This document shows positions 31,914 to 43,224 of a stretch of DNA of 64,000 nt, piece by piece. The position numbers were made by a program, and so were the translations under genes. Positions within the stretch are counted from its first letter, which is position 1. Each line of letters begins with the position of its first letter. The stretch comes from Dichetophora obliterata (lineage: Eukaryota; Arthropoda; Insecta; Diptera; Sciomyzidae): the NCBI GenBank assembly GCA_963920525.1, contig OY986439.1:18509319-18573318 (forward strand). The letters are read 5' to 3'. The notes under the pieces are model-generated. The model was given only the letters and a program-made list of their open reading frames with translations. It was not told the DNA's origin and did no database searches.

Positions 31914-33236
31914 CTAGCTGGCGCAAAAGTAACCATGCGATGTTTTTTGGCTGTAATTTAAAAAAAAATGAAAAACTTTGATTCTTCTTGTGGATTATTT
32001 TTATTTGGTCTTTTAATTTTTTTTTACATCAAGTCGAGAATATGATGTCATGTAAATGGCCGCCGCCACAGTTGATTGTCATTTGAGCCCTTTTTATGGC
32101 ATTTTTCATCACTTCGGCCAAAACTTCCGGCGATAGGTCCTCACATTCTTGACGGATATTGTCTTTAAGAGCTGCAAGAGTCTGAGGCTTGTTGACATAA
32201 ACCCGCGACTTCAAAAAGCCCCACAAAAAGAAGTCTGCAGCGGTCAAATCAGGCAATCTTGCTGGCCAGTGCAAATCGCCAAAACGGGAGTTTAGGCGCC
32301 CGGGAAATGTTTCCTTCAGCATATCGGTTGTGGCACGTGCAGTGTGTGCCGTTGCACCGTCCTGTTGGAACCACATGTTTTCCAATCCCAATTCATCAAG
32401 TTGCGGCAAAAAGAACTCGTTTATCATTGCTCTGTAGCGCTCACCATTCACAGTAACCGTTTGGCCCGCGACGTCTTCGAAGAAAAAAGGTCCGATGACT
32501 CCTCCAGCGAAAACAGTACACCATACAGTGACTTTGAGCGGGTGTAATGGCTCTTTGTGGGTTACACGCGGATTTTCAGTGCCCCAGAAGCATAAATTTT
32601 GCTTATTTACGTACCCGCTAAGATGGAAATGGGCCTCATCACTCATGATTATTTTGGATGAAAAATAATCTTCCTCTTGGTGGTGATTAAGGATGGCTTG
32701 AGCGTATGTTAGACGCGATTGGCGGTCAGCAGCTAACAGCTGATGAACCGTCTGGACTTTGTACGGAAACATCTTCAAATCTTGTACCAAAATTCGCTGT
32801 AAAGACCGTCGACCGATACCCATTTGCGTGGCACGTCGTCTGGTCGTTGTCGACGGCGCTTCCATGACATCCTCGGCTACAGCAGCAATATTCTCTGCAG
32901 AACGGCTACTCCGGGGTCTGCCACGCCTGGCAGCATCTCGTGTTGTGCCAGTCTCTTCGAGGCGAGCGGCTAAACGTCGCAGTGTTTCACCAGTAGGCGT
33001 TGGACGGCCAGGAAATCTGCGACGAAATTCACGTTGTGCCAAAGTCACCGACCGATTATTGGTCAAATAAATAGTCACCAATATATCGCGTTCTGGAGCA
33101 GTGTAGCGTAACATTTTTTATTAACGTGTATCTCGCATGTGTTTACTACACAAATGTCAAAACAGAACTGACATTAGGGGCCAATCGCAAAATTTATAGC
33201 ATTTTCTAATAGGAGGATTACTTTTGCGACACCTTG
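31914..33236 (-). mobile_element. mariner of the DD41D (rosa-like) clade, with intact transposase frame
   Basis: The ends 'CTAGCTGGCGCAAAAGTAAC' and the inverse of 'GGATTACTTTTGCGACACCTTG' match at about 18 of 22 positions, and TA stands outside each end (31912-31913 and 33237-33238). The 1.32-kb length is typical of mariners. The two ends are more diverged than the open frame would suggest. Confidence 0.85.
32029..33114 (-). CDS. mariner transposase, DD41D type, full-length open frame
   Basis: A 361-residue frame without interruption. Residues 1-125 form the paired helix-turn-helix DNA-binding region ('TLAQREFRRRFPGRPTP' and 'RRATQMGIGRRSLQRILV'), including the GRPRS linker that resembles the minor-groove-binding motif of the superfamily. 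The catalytic domain has Asp159 ('IMSDEAHFHL'), Asp252 ('WFQQDGATAHTAR') and Asp294 ('LPDLTAADFFLWG'). There are 41 residues between the last two acids, which defines DD41D. It cuts and pastes DNA at TA sites in the nucleus. It lies in the large upstream intron, same strand as the host gene. 'PARLPDL' replaces the common 'PPRSPDL', a possible mild defect. The ATG at 33114 gives the full domain and the usual length. Confidence 0.9.
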   Translation of the reverse strand: MLRYTAPERDILVTIYLTNNRSVTLAQREFRRRFPGRPTPTGETLRRLAARLEETGTTRDAARRGRPRSSRSAENIAAVAEDVMEAPSTTTRRRATQMGIGRRSLQRILVQDLKMFPYKVQTVHQLLAADRQSRLTYAQAILNHHQEEDYFSSKIIMSDEAHFHLSGYVNKQNLCFWGTENPRVTHKEPLHPLKVTVWCTVFAGGVIGPFFFEDVAGQTVTVNGERYRAMINEFFLPQLDELGLENMWFQQDGATAHTARATTDMLKETFPGRLNSRFGDLHWPARLPDLTAADFFLWGFLKSRVYVNKPQTLAALKDNIRQECEDLSPEVLAEVMKNAIKRAQMTINCGGGHLHDIIFST

Positions 33237-33243
33237 TATATGC

Positions 33244-33473
33244 TTAACAATTAAGCAGTCGGTAATTAAAATTACCTCAAGGTGTTTCTAGGTGTCTCTT
33301 TTTATATAAATCTATCTATTGGAGATTTTACTATAATTCAAAATTATTTAGTACTAGCTGATATAACCCCAAAAAAAACAACGCTTTGATCAATATGTCC
33401 CTGGGTGATAGGCTCTACAAAACGTCGATTTATCCAGGGGAATTTCAAAACTGGTTAATATAATCCTAAAACA
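33244..33473. repeat. 230-bp block, copy 1 of a direct duplication
   Basis: Almost identical to 34405-34635 (few substitutions and one A-run change). It contains 'TTTAGTACTAGCTGATATA', a Helitron-like minus-strand 3' end (CTAG at 33355) plus the sequence outside that end. The duplication thus includes element and flank together. Confidence 0.85.
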
Positions 33474-33999
33474 GTCCAGTTAAAAAATTACAAAATAATG
33501 AAATTATACAAGAATTATATATATATGTAACATAATGCCAAAAAAAAATTATTTTTTAAGCCTTTTAATCTAAATGTTTGACAGCACTCATTAAATATAT
33601 TTAGGGTATTCACAAGGTGTGCTGTCATGTTATATATTATCATCATGGAAGACAGAAATATGCATGAAAAAATCTATAATAAGTATGCTAATATGCTCTA
33701 AAAAATGGCAAAATATGCCATCAAATAAACACGAAAAATGTCGAAGTCGGAGTTTTATTATTCAAAATTTTATTCAATAGTTCATAAAAAAAAAAACAAA
33801 ACAATAGCCCTTTCAAGGCGTAAAAGTAAATATTTCAGTTTAAATAAATTATAATTTTAATTATAAAGTAAAAATTTAATTCTATTTTAATCATTTAATG
33901 AATATTTTGTTTGGTAGCTCGAAGCCAATGCCAAAAGTCTCCTTCCGGACGAAGTCCATTATTTTATATGGTGCTTATAGCAAAAACAGTGTATTGCAT

Positions 34000-34200
34000 T
34001 CAGCGATTACACTGAACAATTAAATGCATTTTTATATTATCAAAAAGAAATTTTCTACGATATTCAGCCAACAATGTTTTGTATTGTGAGAAAGACCGCT
34101 CGACATCGCAGGATGTAGTTGGGCACCATTTAAAATAAGGGACTTCGTTCGGAAGGAGACTTTCGGCGTATGGATCCATTGTCTGTGAGTTTTTAAACAA
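34000..34200 (-). pseudogene. hAT transposase C-terminal remnant
   Basis: It reads 'NEVPYFKWCPTTSCDVERSF' followed by 'SQYKTLLAEYRRKFLFDN' and a stop. This matches the C-terminal hAT dimerisation region (PTTS-x-VERSFS). Everything upstream of about 34200, including the catalytic core, has been lost or displaced. A short piece of the same coding sequence is present in reverse at about 33936-33975. Confidence 0.75.
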
Positions 34201-34404
34201 AATATTTTTTATTCATATATAATATAATATCTCTTTGTAAATATATATAATATCAAAGAAATTACAATGTTGCCAGATGTGAAGGAAGTATCAAAATTTG
34301 TTCGATTACAAGCTAAAATCTGTTCGAAAAGTTAAAAATATGTAAAAATATGCACAAATAAGCACAATCGTTATAAATATGCAAAATTATTAACAAAACG
34401 TCTT

Positions 34405-34635
34405 AACAATTAAGCAGTCGGTAATTAAAATTACCTCAAGGTGTTTCTAGGTGTATCTTTTTATATAAATCTATCTATTGGAGATTTTACTATAATTCAA
34501 AATTATTTAGTACTAGCTGATATAGCCCCAAAAAAAAACAACGCTTTGATCAATATGTCCCTGGGTGATAGGCTCTACAAAACGTCGATTTATCCAGGGG
34601 AATTTCAAAACTGGTTAATATAATCCTAAAACAAT
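34405..34635. repeat. 230-bp block, copy 2
   Basis: Direct duplicate of 33244-33473, located inside the hAT element, with CTAG of the Helitron-like end at 34513. Confidence 0.85.
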
Positions 34636-34812
34636 AAATATGCAAAAGCATATATTATATGTATATATGTATATTATATATAATTGTCTTCCCTGATTAT
34701 CATATTGTCCTAAAATTTTACAACTAAAATTTACAAGATAAATAAATGCAAATAAGAATCAGCTGTTTGATTGCGACACTTTAATAAACATAGCTTTCAG
34801 AGTTGTAATATA

Positions 34813-35745
34813 CAGGGTTGTCCATATTCGAAGCGCCCATCTGGCAACACTGTAACTTTCCGCAGTGATGCCAAATCGACTAATGACATACCGCGTTTGA
34901 AGCGTCATTCCAAGCAAATGTTTACAATGGAACAGTACACGCCACGCGAACGCTCTAAAATTGTTGAAATTTACATTCAACAAAACAAGTCAATAGTGAA
35001 AACTCAACTCAATGAGCGATGAAGCTCATTTTCAGTTGAACGGAACGGTAAACAAACAAAATTGCCGTATTTATGCCACTGAAAATCCACAAGAGATTCA
35101 AGAGGTACCTCTTCACGATGCAAAAGTCACTGTTTGGTGCGGCGTTTGTGCTAAAATGCTCATTGGGCCGTTCTTTTTCGAAGATGATAATGGCCACAGA
35201 GTTACTGTCAATCAGGAGCGTTATCGCGATTTGATAAACCATTTTTTCATGCCAATCGTTCGTCGAAAGCGTATTAGGCACTACTGGTTTCAACAAGACG
35301 GCGCGCCACCACACACAAGCCGCACTACAATCGATTTTTTGAAGCAATTGTTCCCTGGCCGTTTGATGTCAAAAAATGGTGATTTCGATTGGCCGCCAAG
35401 ATCACCAGATTTAACGCCTCCAGACTTCTTTTTGTGGGGTTATTTGAAATCAAAGGTTTACGTCAACAAGCCAAAGACCCTAGAAGAGCTGAAAACCAAC
35501 ATCCGTGAAGAAATAACCGCCATTCCCATCGAAATGTTGAAGAAAACCATGGAAAATGCTGCAAAACGGGCACAATATGTCGTAGAGGCCAATGGCGACC
35601 ATTTACGAGATATCATATTCAAGAAATAATGTAAGCAAATCTACTTGAACCCAATTAAATGACATTTATAACGAACAGACAAAAAATTGTGGTTTCTTTG
35701 ATTTATTTAAAAATAAAATGGGCGCTTCGAATATGGACAACCCTG
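34813..35745 (+). mobile_element. mariner (DD41D), internally deleted copy
   Basis: Near-perfect inverted ends 'CAGGGTTGTCCATATTCG' (continuing AAGCGCCCAT) at 34813 and 35745 with TA on both sides. Length 933 bp against about 1.3 kb for a complete element. The well-kept TIRs suggest more recent movement than the 31914 copy. Confidence 0.9.
34927..35629 (+). pseudogene. DD41D mariner transposase with internal deletion
   Basis: The first 30 codons ('MEQYTPRERSKIVEIYIQQ') are followed directly by a deletion of roughly 370 bp that removes most of the DNA-binding domain. The catalytic part continues in another phase from 35012: 'MSDEAHFQLNGTVNKQN' (first Asp), 'WFQQDGAPPHTSRTT' (second) and 'PPRSPDLTPPDFFLWG' (third, again 41 residues after the second), to the stop at 35627. 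The catalytic domain is uninterrupted for 205 codons, so the deletion appears to be the inactivating event. Confidence 0.88.
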
Positions 35746-35855
35746 TATTAGTCCTGTTGTATATGGAAGGCAACAATAAAATGTTTAAACTAGTGTAAAA
35801 TCTTGGGGCAATATGGCATTATGACATGATAGCACACCTTGTGCATACCCTAAAC

Positions 35856-37106
35856 GTATAATTTGTTTTATTTCGTAGTACTTCAAAATGTGCTTATATC
35901 TAGATGTCTAATCTTATTTCAAGAATGATAGAATAAGAGATTACGCTTTGCGCAGGTCCGTTACTTCTGCTAATCGAGTTTGACAACCAGCTGTTCAGTT
36001 GACTACGTCACAATATTTTATTTCTTTGAGAAATGTACTGCGATCGGTTGTGTTTTATTTAATTGTGTATATATCGAAGTATATTTGCGAGTTTTTTACT
36101 TAAAATTTAAAAAAGGAAGTGTGCAGCTGCTAATTGTGGTAACAGTAGCAAACAAATATTTTTCAGAAACCTGATGTTTGCAATAAATACAAAAATTAAA
36201 CCAAGAAATTATAGAAAACACACACAAACGAAAACAAAACTACAAAAATATATTAACTTAACAAAATTTGTTTCATTATTTAAAAACTTGGAACTATCAT
36301 GTATATGTCCTTTCAATTCACAGGTAAATTAATGGAAATAAAATATCTGGGAATGTTTAAACTACATAAATGAAACTCTTAATAAACATTTTTATAAAAT
36401 CCAAGTCGAAAAATAATGCTCACTGAAGTTGGTTTCTCAGACAAATTTTTTGACTAAGCTGCTTACTGGCTGTAATAAAATAATAGTAAAAATAATGTTT
36501 GCAAAGGAGTAATTAATTAATTTACCTTCTTCTCATTCCAATAAACTGCTTCCTACTGCTTTTATTTTAATTATACAAACTAAAATGTATGCAATTTTCA
36601 TTTCTGTCTAGAAATCGTATGCAAAGTGAACGCTCTCGAAAACAGCATTGATATTATGACGTACATGCGAAAACGACAATTTTTTTTGTACTCATTTTCT
36701 TGTCTTCGGCGCAATCTTTGTATTCTATCATTCTTGATCTTATCTTATTATATCTTAAAAAAATATAATTTGTTTGAGAGGGTTGTGTTTTTACCATTTT
36801 AAACTAATCCTTTCATTGAAAACTAAGAATTTTATAGTTTTGTATTTTTATAAGGGATATACTCATAGAGGATATATATTTTAATTGCACTATTTGAAGC
36901 AGAATGGACAAAAAATATTGAAGAGTTTACAACGAATAACAAATTCAGATGAAAATATTTTTTTGTTTCATACTTTTTAGAGCGTGATTTTTAGTAGTCG
37001 GGTTTTAGTTTTTTGAACGTATTTTTTGTACTAACTACGAAGATATGCCTTCACCTTTAACAATACAACAAATGAAAGGACAGTATGCGTATTTCTTTAT
37101 TTAGTA
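35856..37106. other. non-coding, no feature recognised
   Basis: AT-rich spacer without coding character. Confidence 0.4.
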
Positions 37107-38090
37107 CTAGCTGATATACCCGGTGTTACTCGAGAATAATTTATATGAACATTTTAATATACACTTCTCGATTAAATGTTTTTTTATATTTTGGAATTTT
37201 GTAAAACGATGTTGAATTTAAGTTTGAGACCACTAGCTGCTATGAAATAATAGATTTTTAGCCATAACTTTTGATCGGAAAAAGATATTGGGGTAATTTT
37301 ACAAATAAACTATTTTTGAGACTTGACTTTTTTGTAAAAAAAAAATTAAAATAACATTTTGGAAAAAAATAAATTTCGCGAAAAAAAACAAAGTTATTTA
37401 TTTTGATGACAAAAACAGTAAAATAATTTTTGCGCTTAGCTATAAGAATTTTTGCAAATAAATGCTAAGTAATATGAAAGGTATCCAGATGTGGAATTTT
37501 TAATTGATTTAATTTTTACAACAAAAACAATTTTTTAGTAATTTTTTGAGTAAAAAGTCAATATTTTGGACCTTTTTTGACATAATTATAAAACATATAT
37601 ACACTGACTTAATGGTACAGTTCAACCTATTTTTGTGAGGTGCTTTTATTGAACTTTTGAACAAAATGAATAAATTTGAATGAAAGGTATTAATGGGCAG
37701 CGGAGTTATTTGCATCGAAAGACAAAACTTTGATTTTCATGTCATTTTTTTCTCATTCTTAGGTAACGATGTTTTATGAAAAAGTCATTGTATTGAAAAT
37801 TTCTACAATTTTGAATATATGGGAATATTTTTGATGTCAAAATAAGAGAAATTTTTTTAAAATGAAATACGCAAAAAACTCCGATGGTAAAAAGTATTAT
37901 AATAACAAAATTACCGTTAGTTGAAAAATTTTGGTGGGACGTGCCAAAAACTAAGTATGTTACATTTTAAGTTAGAATGCACTTAATATGTATACCTAGT
38001 CTGAGCGAAATCCATTGAGCCGTTTAGATTTGTATAAAGGCCAAGCAAACAAAAAAACAGAAAATGAGTGTTATTACTATAGATAATAAA
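37107..38090 (-). mobile_element. Helitron-like non-autonomous element, minus orientation
   Basis: On the minus strand it ends '...CGAGTAACACCGGGTATA', 'TCAG', 'CTAG' followed by T (37107-37110). The other edge carries 'AAACAAAAAAACAGAAAA' and 'TATTACTATAGAT' (about 38045-38085), a composition I know from insect Helitron relatives. There is no coding capacity and no target duplication, as expected for Helitrons. Confidence 0.5.
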
Positions 38091-38930
38091 AAAAAAATAC
38101 AATTTCGGGTGGTTGCTGTTTTTAAAACGAAAATAGCTTTGTAAAGTGCAATATGTTTAAAGATTATCACTTCTAAATTTTTTGTATACTCAGACTTCTA
38201 TATTTTTCCAATGATGTAACCACATTCGGGAAATTGATAATGCCATATTATCAAAAATCAATTTTCACGATTCCTCGGCAGCTACAATTTTATCTTTCCC
38301 CTCACCCATTAATTGTAAGATGAAGTACTTGAACTGCACTAATCTTTGCACAAGCCTTTTCAATTTCATCGTTGGAATTTGTCAAGAAATTTAATAGAAA
38401 TCCAAACAGAGAAATACCTCCCTGATAAGTCCCTAATTTCCTGTCATCTGATTAGTCGGCGTTGAAATCGTCGCAAAAAAATTATATATGATTCAATAAA
38501 AATTGGAAATATGACAATCTCCATAATATTTTTGTTTGTTTGTATGTATGCATGTATGTTTTGAATAGACTTCTAAACTACTCAACGGATTTTTTTAAAA
38601 CATATATCAAACGATTCTTTATACTACTGCACTGAACAAAGGTCATATTAATTTTGTCACGCCCCCTTTTACCGCCCACAAACTAATAAAAATGCTATAT
38701 ATCAAAAAGTTCCGGCCGAATTGGACTTAGATTTGGTACTTAGGTTTGCATGCTAACTGTCGGCAACAGTACGAAAAATGGGTTTCACCACCCCCTTGTA
38801 CCTTTTTTAAATTTGGTAATTTACAACGTATGCTGACCGTCAGCAATTATAATAAAAATGGGAGTGGTATCACTACAGCTACGCCCACTATTTATAAATA
38901 ATTATAATTTCTTAGACGTAAATGCTTTCT
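38091..38930. repeat. Helitron-associated non-coding repeat block
   Basis: From about 38530 the text 'TTGTTTGTATGTATGCATG', 'CACGCCCCCTTTTACCGCCC' and 'GGCCGAATTGGACTTAG' resembles the repeats at 43540-44140 and 59240-60560. 38091-38520 shows nothing recognised. Confidence 0.45.
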
Positions 38931-40209
38931 TTTTTTTTTGTTTTTTTTTTTTTTTTGATGCACCAGGCAGCACTGGAAAAACTTTCCTTTTAAAAAGATT
39001 AATCGCTAAAGTTCTTCAGCAAAAAAACAGAACACGCAATATTTAAATTAACTTCCAATTTAGCCGCAAAAAATATTCATCAGTGAAAGACCGGTGTTGC
39101 TAACTTCCTTAAACAATGTGACCTAATGTACAAGTACAAGACAAGTGTACAATGGCTCATAAGACAGCCCTAGAAGCTTTAGACAGAACATTGCAAGACA
39201 TTCAAGAGACCAAGCACGTGATGGGCAAAGTGACGTTGGTATTAGCAGCAGATTTTAGGCAAACACTACCTTTTGTTCCGAGAGGTGCGCGTGCGGATGA
39301 AATAAAAGCATGTATTAAATCATCACAATATTAATGAAAAAATAGAACAAAGTTCGAGTAAAAAACGAACATGAGAGCTCACCTCTATGGAGATCAATTG
39401 TCTGGTCTTTTCGCAAACAACCTGTTGAAAGTAAGGAATGGGCAACTTGCAAAAGATGCGCAAGGGAAAGTTAATTTAAGTCCAAGGTCAACAATAGTTA
39501 AATCTACAGAAGAGCGTCAACAAAAAGGTTTCCGAATGTCGTAAGTAACTATATAAATCGAAGTTGGTTCTAAGACAGGGCAATTTTGGCGCCGAAAAAC
39601 TTTACGGTCAATGAAATCAACTTCCAACTTTAACGACAGCTACAGGAAGATATTCGTACTTACAAATTGGTAGATACCGTTCCTGATCAGAACGAGTCAG
39701 TTAATTACCCTGTCGAGTTTTAAATTCGTTGGAGCTACCAGGAGTACCTCCTCATAGCCTCAGCCTAAAAGTTGGAGCACCTATAATGCTATTGAGTAAT
39801 TTAGATTCACCACTCCTTTGCATGGCACCAGGCTATCGGTTAAGAAATGACTGCCAAATGTAAATTAGGTTACTATTCTAACAGGGTGCGGCAAAGGAGA
39901 TGACGTTTTTCTGCCTCGCATCCCAATTATACCAACTGACATGCCATTTCAGTTCAATAGGCTGCAATTTCCAATCCGTCTGAGTTTCGCCATGGCTATT
40001 AATTAATCCCAAGAACAAACACTTAAAGTTGCAGAACTTGACTTGACCGAAAACTGTAGTTAAGTAAAATGTCCAAGACCAAGACATTTGCTTTAATAAA
40101 AATATTTTTCAAGAAAACTGATATAAATTAATCCTTTTTTGCTATCAATTTAGTTCAACTCAAATTAATTCAAATTATTCAACCCGAATAAGGTCGGGTA
40201 CTCTGCTAG
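38931..40209 (+). mobile_element. Helitron relic with 3' hairpin and CTAG end
   Basis: The PIF1 helicase remnant is followed at 40182-40199 by the hairpin 'ACCCG'...'CGGGT', then six bases and CTAG (40206-40209), with T outside. This is the canonical Helitron 3' end. The 5' part with the Rep (HUH) domain is missing. Confidence 0.75.
38955..40100 (+). pseudogene. Helitron PIF1-type DNA helicase, degraded
   Basis: It starts at the Walker A box 'DAPGSTGKTFLLKRLIAK' and is broken just after. Then come '(T)MAHKTALEALDRTLQDI' and 'LVLAADFRQTLPFVPRG' (motifs II-III region), 'NMRAHLYGDQ', 'FANNLLKVRNGQLAKD' and '[15 protein letters not shown]'. C-terminal motifs such as 'ILTGCGKGDDVFLPRI', 'PMPFQFNRLQFPIRLSFA' and 'QTLKVAELDLTENC'-like text are readable in shifting phases up to about 40080. 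Many stops and small indels. In rolling-circle transposons this helicase unwinds the donor strand. Confidence 0.85.
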
Positions 40210-40299
40210 TATAATATAAAAAAAGAACAAGGCAATAATATTTTTATTGAGGATAAAAATTAAATTTTCACTACATAAAATATTTTCAAATTTTTTTCT

Positions 40300-40374
40300 C
40301 ATTGCGCGGGGCCCCTAGCCACTGGGGAACCCCTAGGCAGTTGCCTACACTGCCTTATGGGTAATCCGGCCCTG
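40300..40374. mobile_element. orphan hAT-type terminal repeat
   Basis: Read in reverse from 40374 it begins 'CAGGGCCGGATTACCCATA' and continues 'AGGCAGTGTAGGCAACTG', 'CCTAGGGG'. This is the style of end used by TTF-finger/DUF4371 hAT elements. No partner end was found nearby. Confidence 0.5.
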
Positions 40375-42359
40375 GTTACCATTGTTAAAAAAGTGGTTAT
40401 ATGTAAGATATCACATATTGATTTTGAGATTCCAACATGTGCAAAATCATAGCAAACCTTTATTTGGAAGATTGCTAAAAACTACGCATCGCCATAAGGC
40501 CGCTTTTTTCGATATAAAATTTCACATGTAGGTAAATTATCCTACGTATAGGATATAAATTATACTGCGCTACACTTGTGATTTTCCCCGATACATTTTT
40601 AATGTGAGTAATAGAAACACAGAATATAAAAAATTTAAAGCATTTCATATTGGAACTTGGGAAACGTCAGAAGGAATGCCGGCGGAGGCTCACCTTTGAA
40701 CAAGTTTTAATAACTCACAAAAGAGATACATAAAAGAAACCTTTTAAAAAAACTGCCAGCAAATAACCCTAGATTTAACAGTCTTTGACATGAAAGCTGC
40801 CAATTTTTCTTAGTAAAAATTTACATGCTTTACACACTTTTTCAAGTTTTACAATTAAATTACACAAGTATTTTTGTTCAAAACCTTGTCTTATGACAAA
40901 CTTAAGGGTTTCTTCTAAAGCCTTTTATAGACAAGCAACCAAACAAAAAAAGGGAGAACAAAAAAAAGGATTTCACATTTTAAAAGAGGCATTTATTTTT
41001 TTCAACTGATAAGTGCGGCTGCCGCCTCTATAGATTTATATGCAAAGTAAAAGATGTTCATTAAATGACTTTGCAACATTAACCCTCGAAATCTTGAAAT
41101 CCTTAACGGTCATAAATCCATTGCAAAGAATGAAAACCAATTTGTATGGGTAAAAAATAAGAAACTCTGCGGGGCATATAATTTGTTTATGCTAGTCCAA
41201 GTCCAACAAGAGTCGATCTTGAAAGAACTGAAGTGCATATTAAGTAAATCAGTGTCCCTTTTTTTTGTATTTGCTGTTGTTGTACAACATTATATATTAC
41301 ACCCATCAGCCCTTATTAATATATGCCGCCTATGAACATTACCCCTGCAGCTCTATATGACTGGCCATATATATTTTTGTTGTATTTATTCAATTTCGCT
41401 CTGAGTGAAAGTGCTGAAAATTCGGGAAAAATGAGAAAAAATTTGCAAACGACACTGTTTGTTAAAACCATTTTTCAGCATTATAGCTAAAGTAAGCTTA
41501 AAGTTAGCAACAAAGTGGCCTATATTTGGACAGCAGCATACATACGGGAGGAAATGTGGGGTGAGTGTCAGTGAAACAGAAAAGCAGAATTAAGCTGATA
41601 AAAAAAGTTTCATGACAAACCGCTACAAACTTTTATGTTTTAAGGCCGATTAAAATAACTTTTTTTTGGGACAAAATTGGTCCCAATTTCGAAACCTTCA
41701 ATATATTATTTGAAATTTCTACACTTACATAATCTTTATGATGAAATAACACAGTTCAACACTTTTCAACATTTTCCAAAATTACTGACTTCTATAAACA
41801 GAGGAGAGTTGATAAGCTGGTAGAGGAGACAACAAAAAATTATACAACTATCGACGATTTAAAAGTTTGCGTGTGAGTTACATTAATTAAGTTTTTTTAA
41901 TTTACTTTCAATGAAGCTATTTGCAAACATAAAAATTAAAACAACGTCTTAACACACACTAAGCACAAAATATTTTTTATTTAATTTAAATAACCGCATT
42001 TTATATTTCTTTAAAATATAAAAATATTATTTTTAAATAAGTTTTTCTTTATATAATTTAGAATTAAAAAAAGAACATAAGACCAAAAAACTTAAAACTC
42101 TAAAAGTTTGAATTTTATTTATTTCAAACGCTCGCTAAAAACAAACCTTTTCAGAAAAGAACAGATGCGTCGCTGGGCACACGAGAGAAGCGAAGCTTTT
42201 TTGCAGAGTCATAAGTTTAATAATTTAATGGTTTTTTAATAAAAAAATTTTTATTTCAAAAAAATTTAAATGCCATAATGTTAATTAAAAGAAATAATAT
42301 TCCCACCAGTAAATTTTATTACCTTACAATATTATTTTACATTAATTTTGAATTATTTT
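40375..42359. other. non-coding, no feature recognised
   Basis: AT-rich. 42085-42140 ('AAACTTAAAACTC' and 'TTTCAAACGCTCGCTAAAAA') recurs at 47520-47575, a small dispersed repeat. Confidence 0.45.
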
Positions 42360-43100
42360 TAACCGACTTCAAAAAGGAGGAGGTTCTCAAGTTGGTTGGT
42401 TTTTTTTTTAAATGTTTGTACATCGATAACTCCTAAAATACTTGCCCGATTGCCACAATTTTTTGTCAGCACGCGGAAGTGCCCGTCTAAAAAAGGGGCG
42501 TGGCAATATAAGAAACACTTTGTATATCAAATAATATTAACACCAGAGTACTGAAATTTAGTACAGGGTTGGCACAATCATTAAAAATGTTCAAAAAAGT
42601 GGGCGCTATTCGATAAAAGGCGTGGCAATATTACAAAAAGGCTGTAACTTAAATAATATTGGCACTAGGGTACTGAAATGAGGTACAGGAGTAGGCACAA
42701 TTATAAAATTTACTGTGAAGAAAGTGAAAGTTGTTGGAAAAGGGTGTGGCAATTTAAGAAAAATACTGTATATCAGTTAATATTGACACTAGGGTACTGG
42801 AAATTGGTACAGGGGTTGGAACAACTATTACAAATCAGGTCAAAAAAGTGGGCGTTATTCGACAAAGGCGTGGCAGTATTAGAAAAACGCCATAACTTGA
42901 ATAATATTGACACTAAGATACTGAAATTTGGTACAGGGGTTGAAATTAGGAAAGTGGGCGTTACTGGACAAAAGGGCGTAGCAATATAAGAAAAATACTG
43001 TTTCTCAGTTAACGTTGACACTAGGGTACGAAAACTCGTTACAAGAATGGGAAAATCGTTATCATAATCTCTAAAAAGGAAGAAATAAAAACTTTTTAAC
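42360..43100. repeat. tandem array, ~120-bp units with GGGCGTGGCAATA
   Basis: It begins 'AACCGACTTCAAAAAGGAGG'. Units share 'ATTGACACTAGGGTACTG', 'GGTACAGGGGTTG' and 'AAAGTGGGCGTTATTCGAC' then 'AAAGGCGTGGCAATAT'. About five to six units lie between 42480 and 43070. Long open frames across it on both strands are products of the repeat. It is probably part of a Helitron-like or similar non-autonomous element. Confidence 0.75.
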
Positions 43101-43224
43101 AAAAAAAAAACAACTTCAAAACCACTACAAAGTACAAAATAATTTTAAATTACTTTTCACATTAATTCTTGCTCAAATATGTTAATTCATTTATGTTTAT
43201 TATTAAATTGGAAATCATATTGCT

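Larger units (their letters stand above)
33602..35855 (-). mobile_element. hAT-like element with TAGGGTATKCACAAGG ends
   Basis: The ends 'TAGGGTATTCACAAGGTG' (33602) and 'CACCTTGTGCATACCCTA' (35855) are inverted copies; similarity continues through 'TGCTRTCATG'. Inside are a hAT C-terminal coding remnant, copy 2 of the 230-bp block and a mariner. The outer flanks do not give a clean 8-bp duplication. Confidence 0.7.

Noticed and set aside
33244..34635. Direct repeats considered as LTRs of a short retroelement
   Set aside because: No TG...CA ends, no primer-binding site or polypurine tract, and the blocks contain a Helitron-like end plus its flank.
42678..43102. 100-109-codon frames on both strands
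   Set aside because: Both are read-through of the ~120-bp tandem array.
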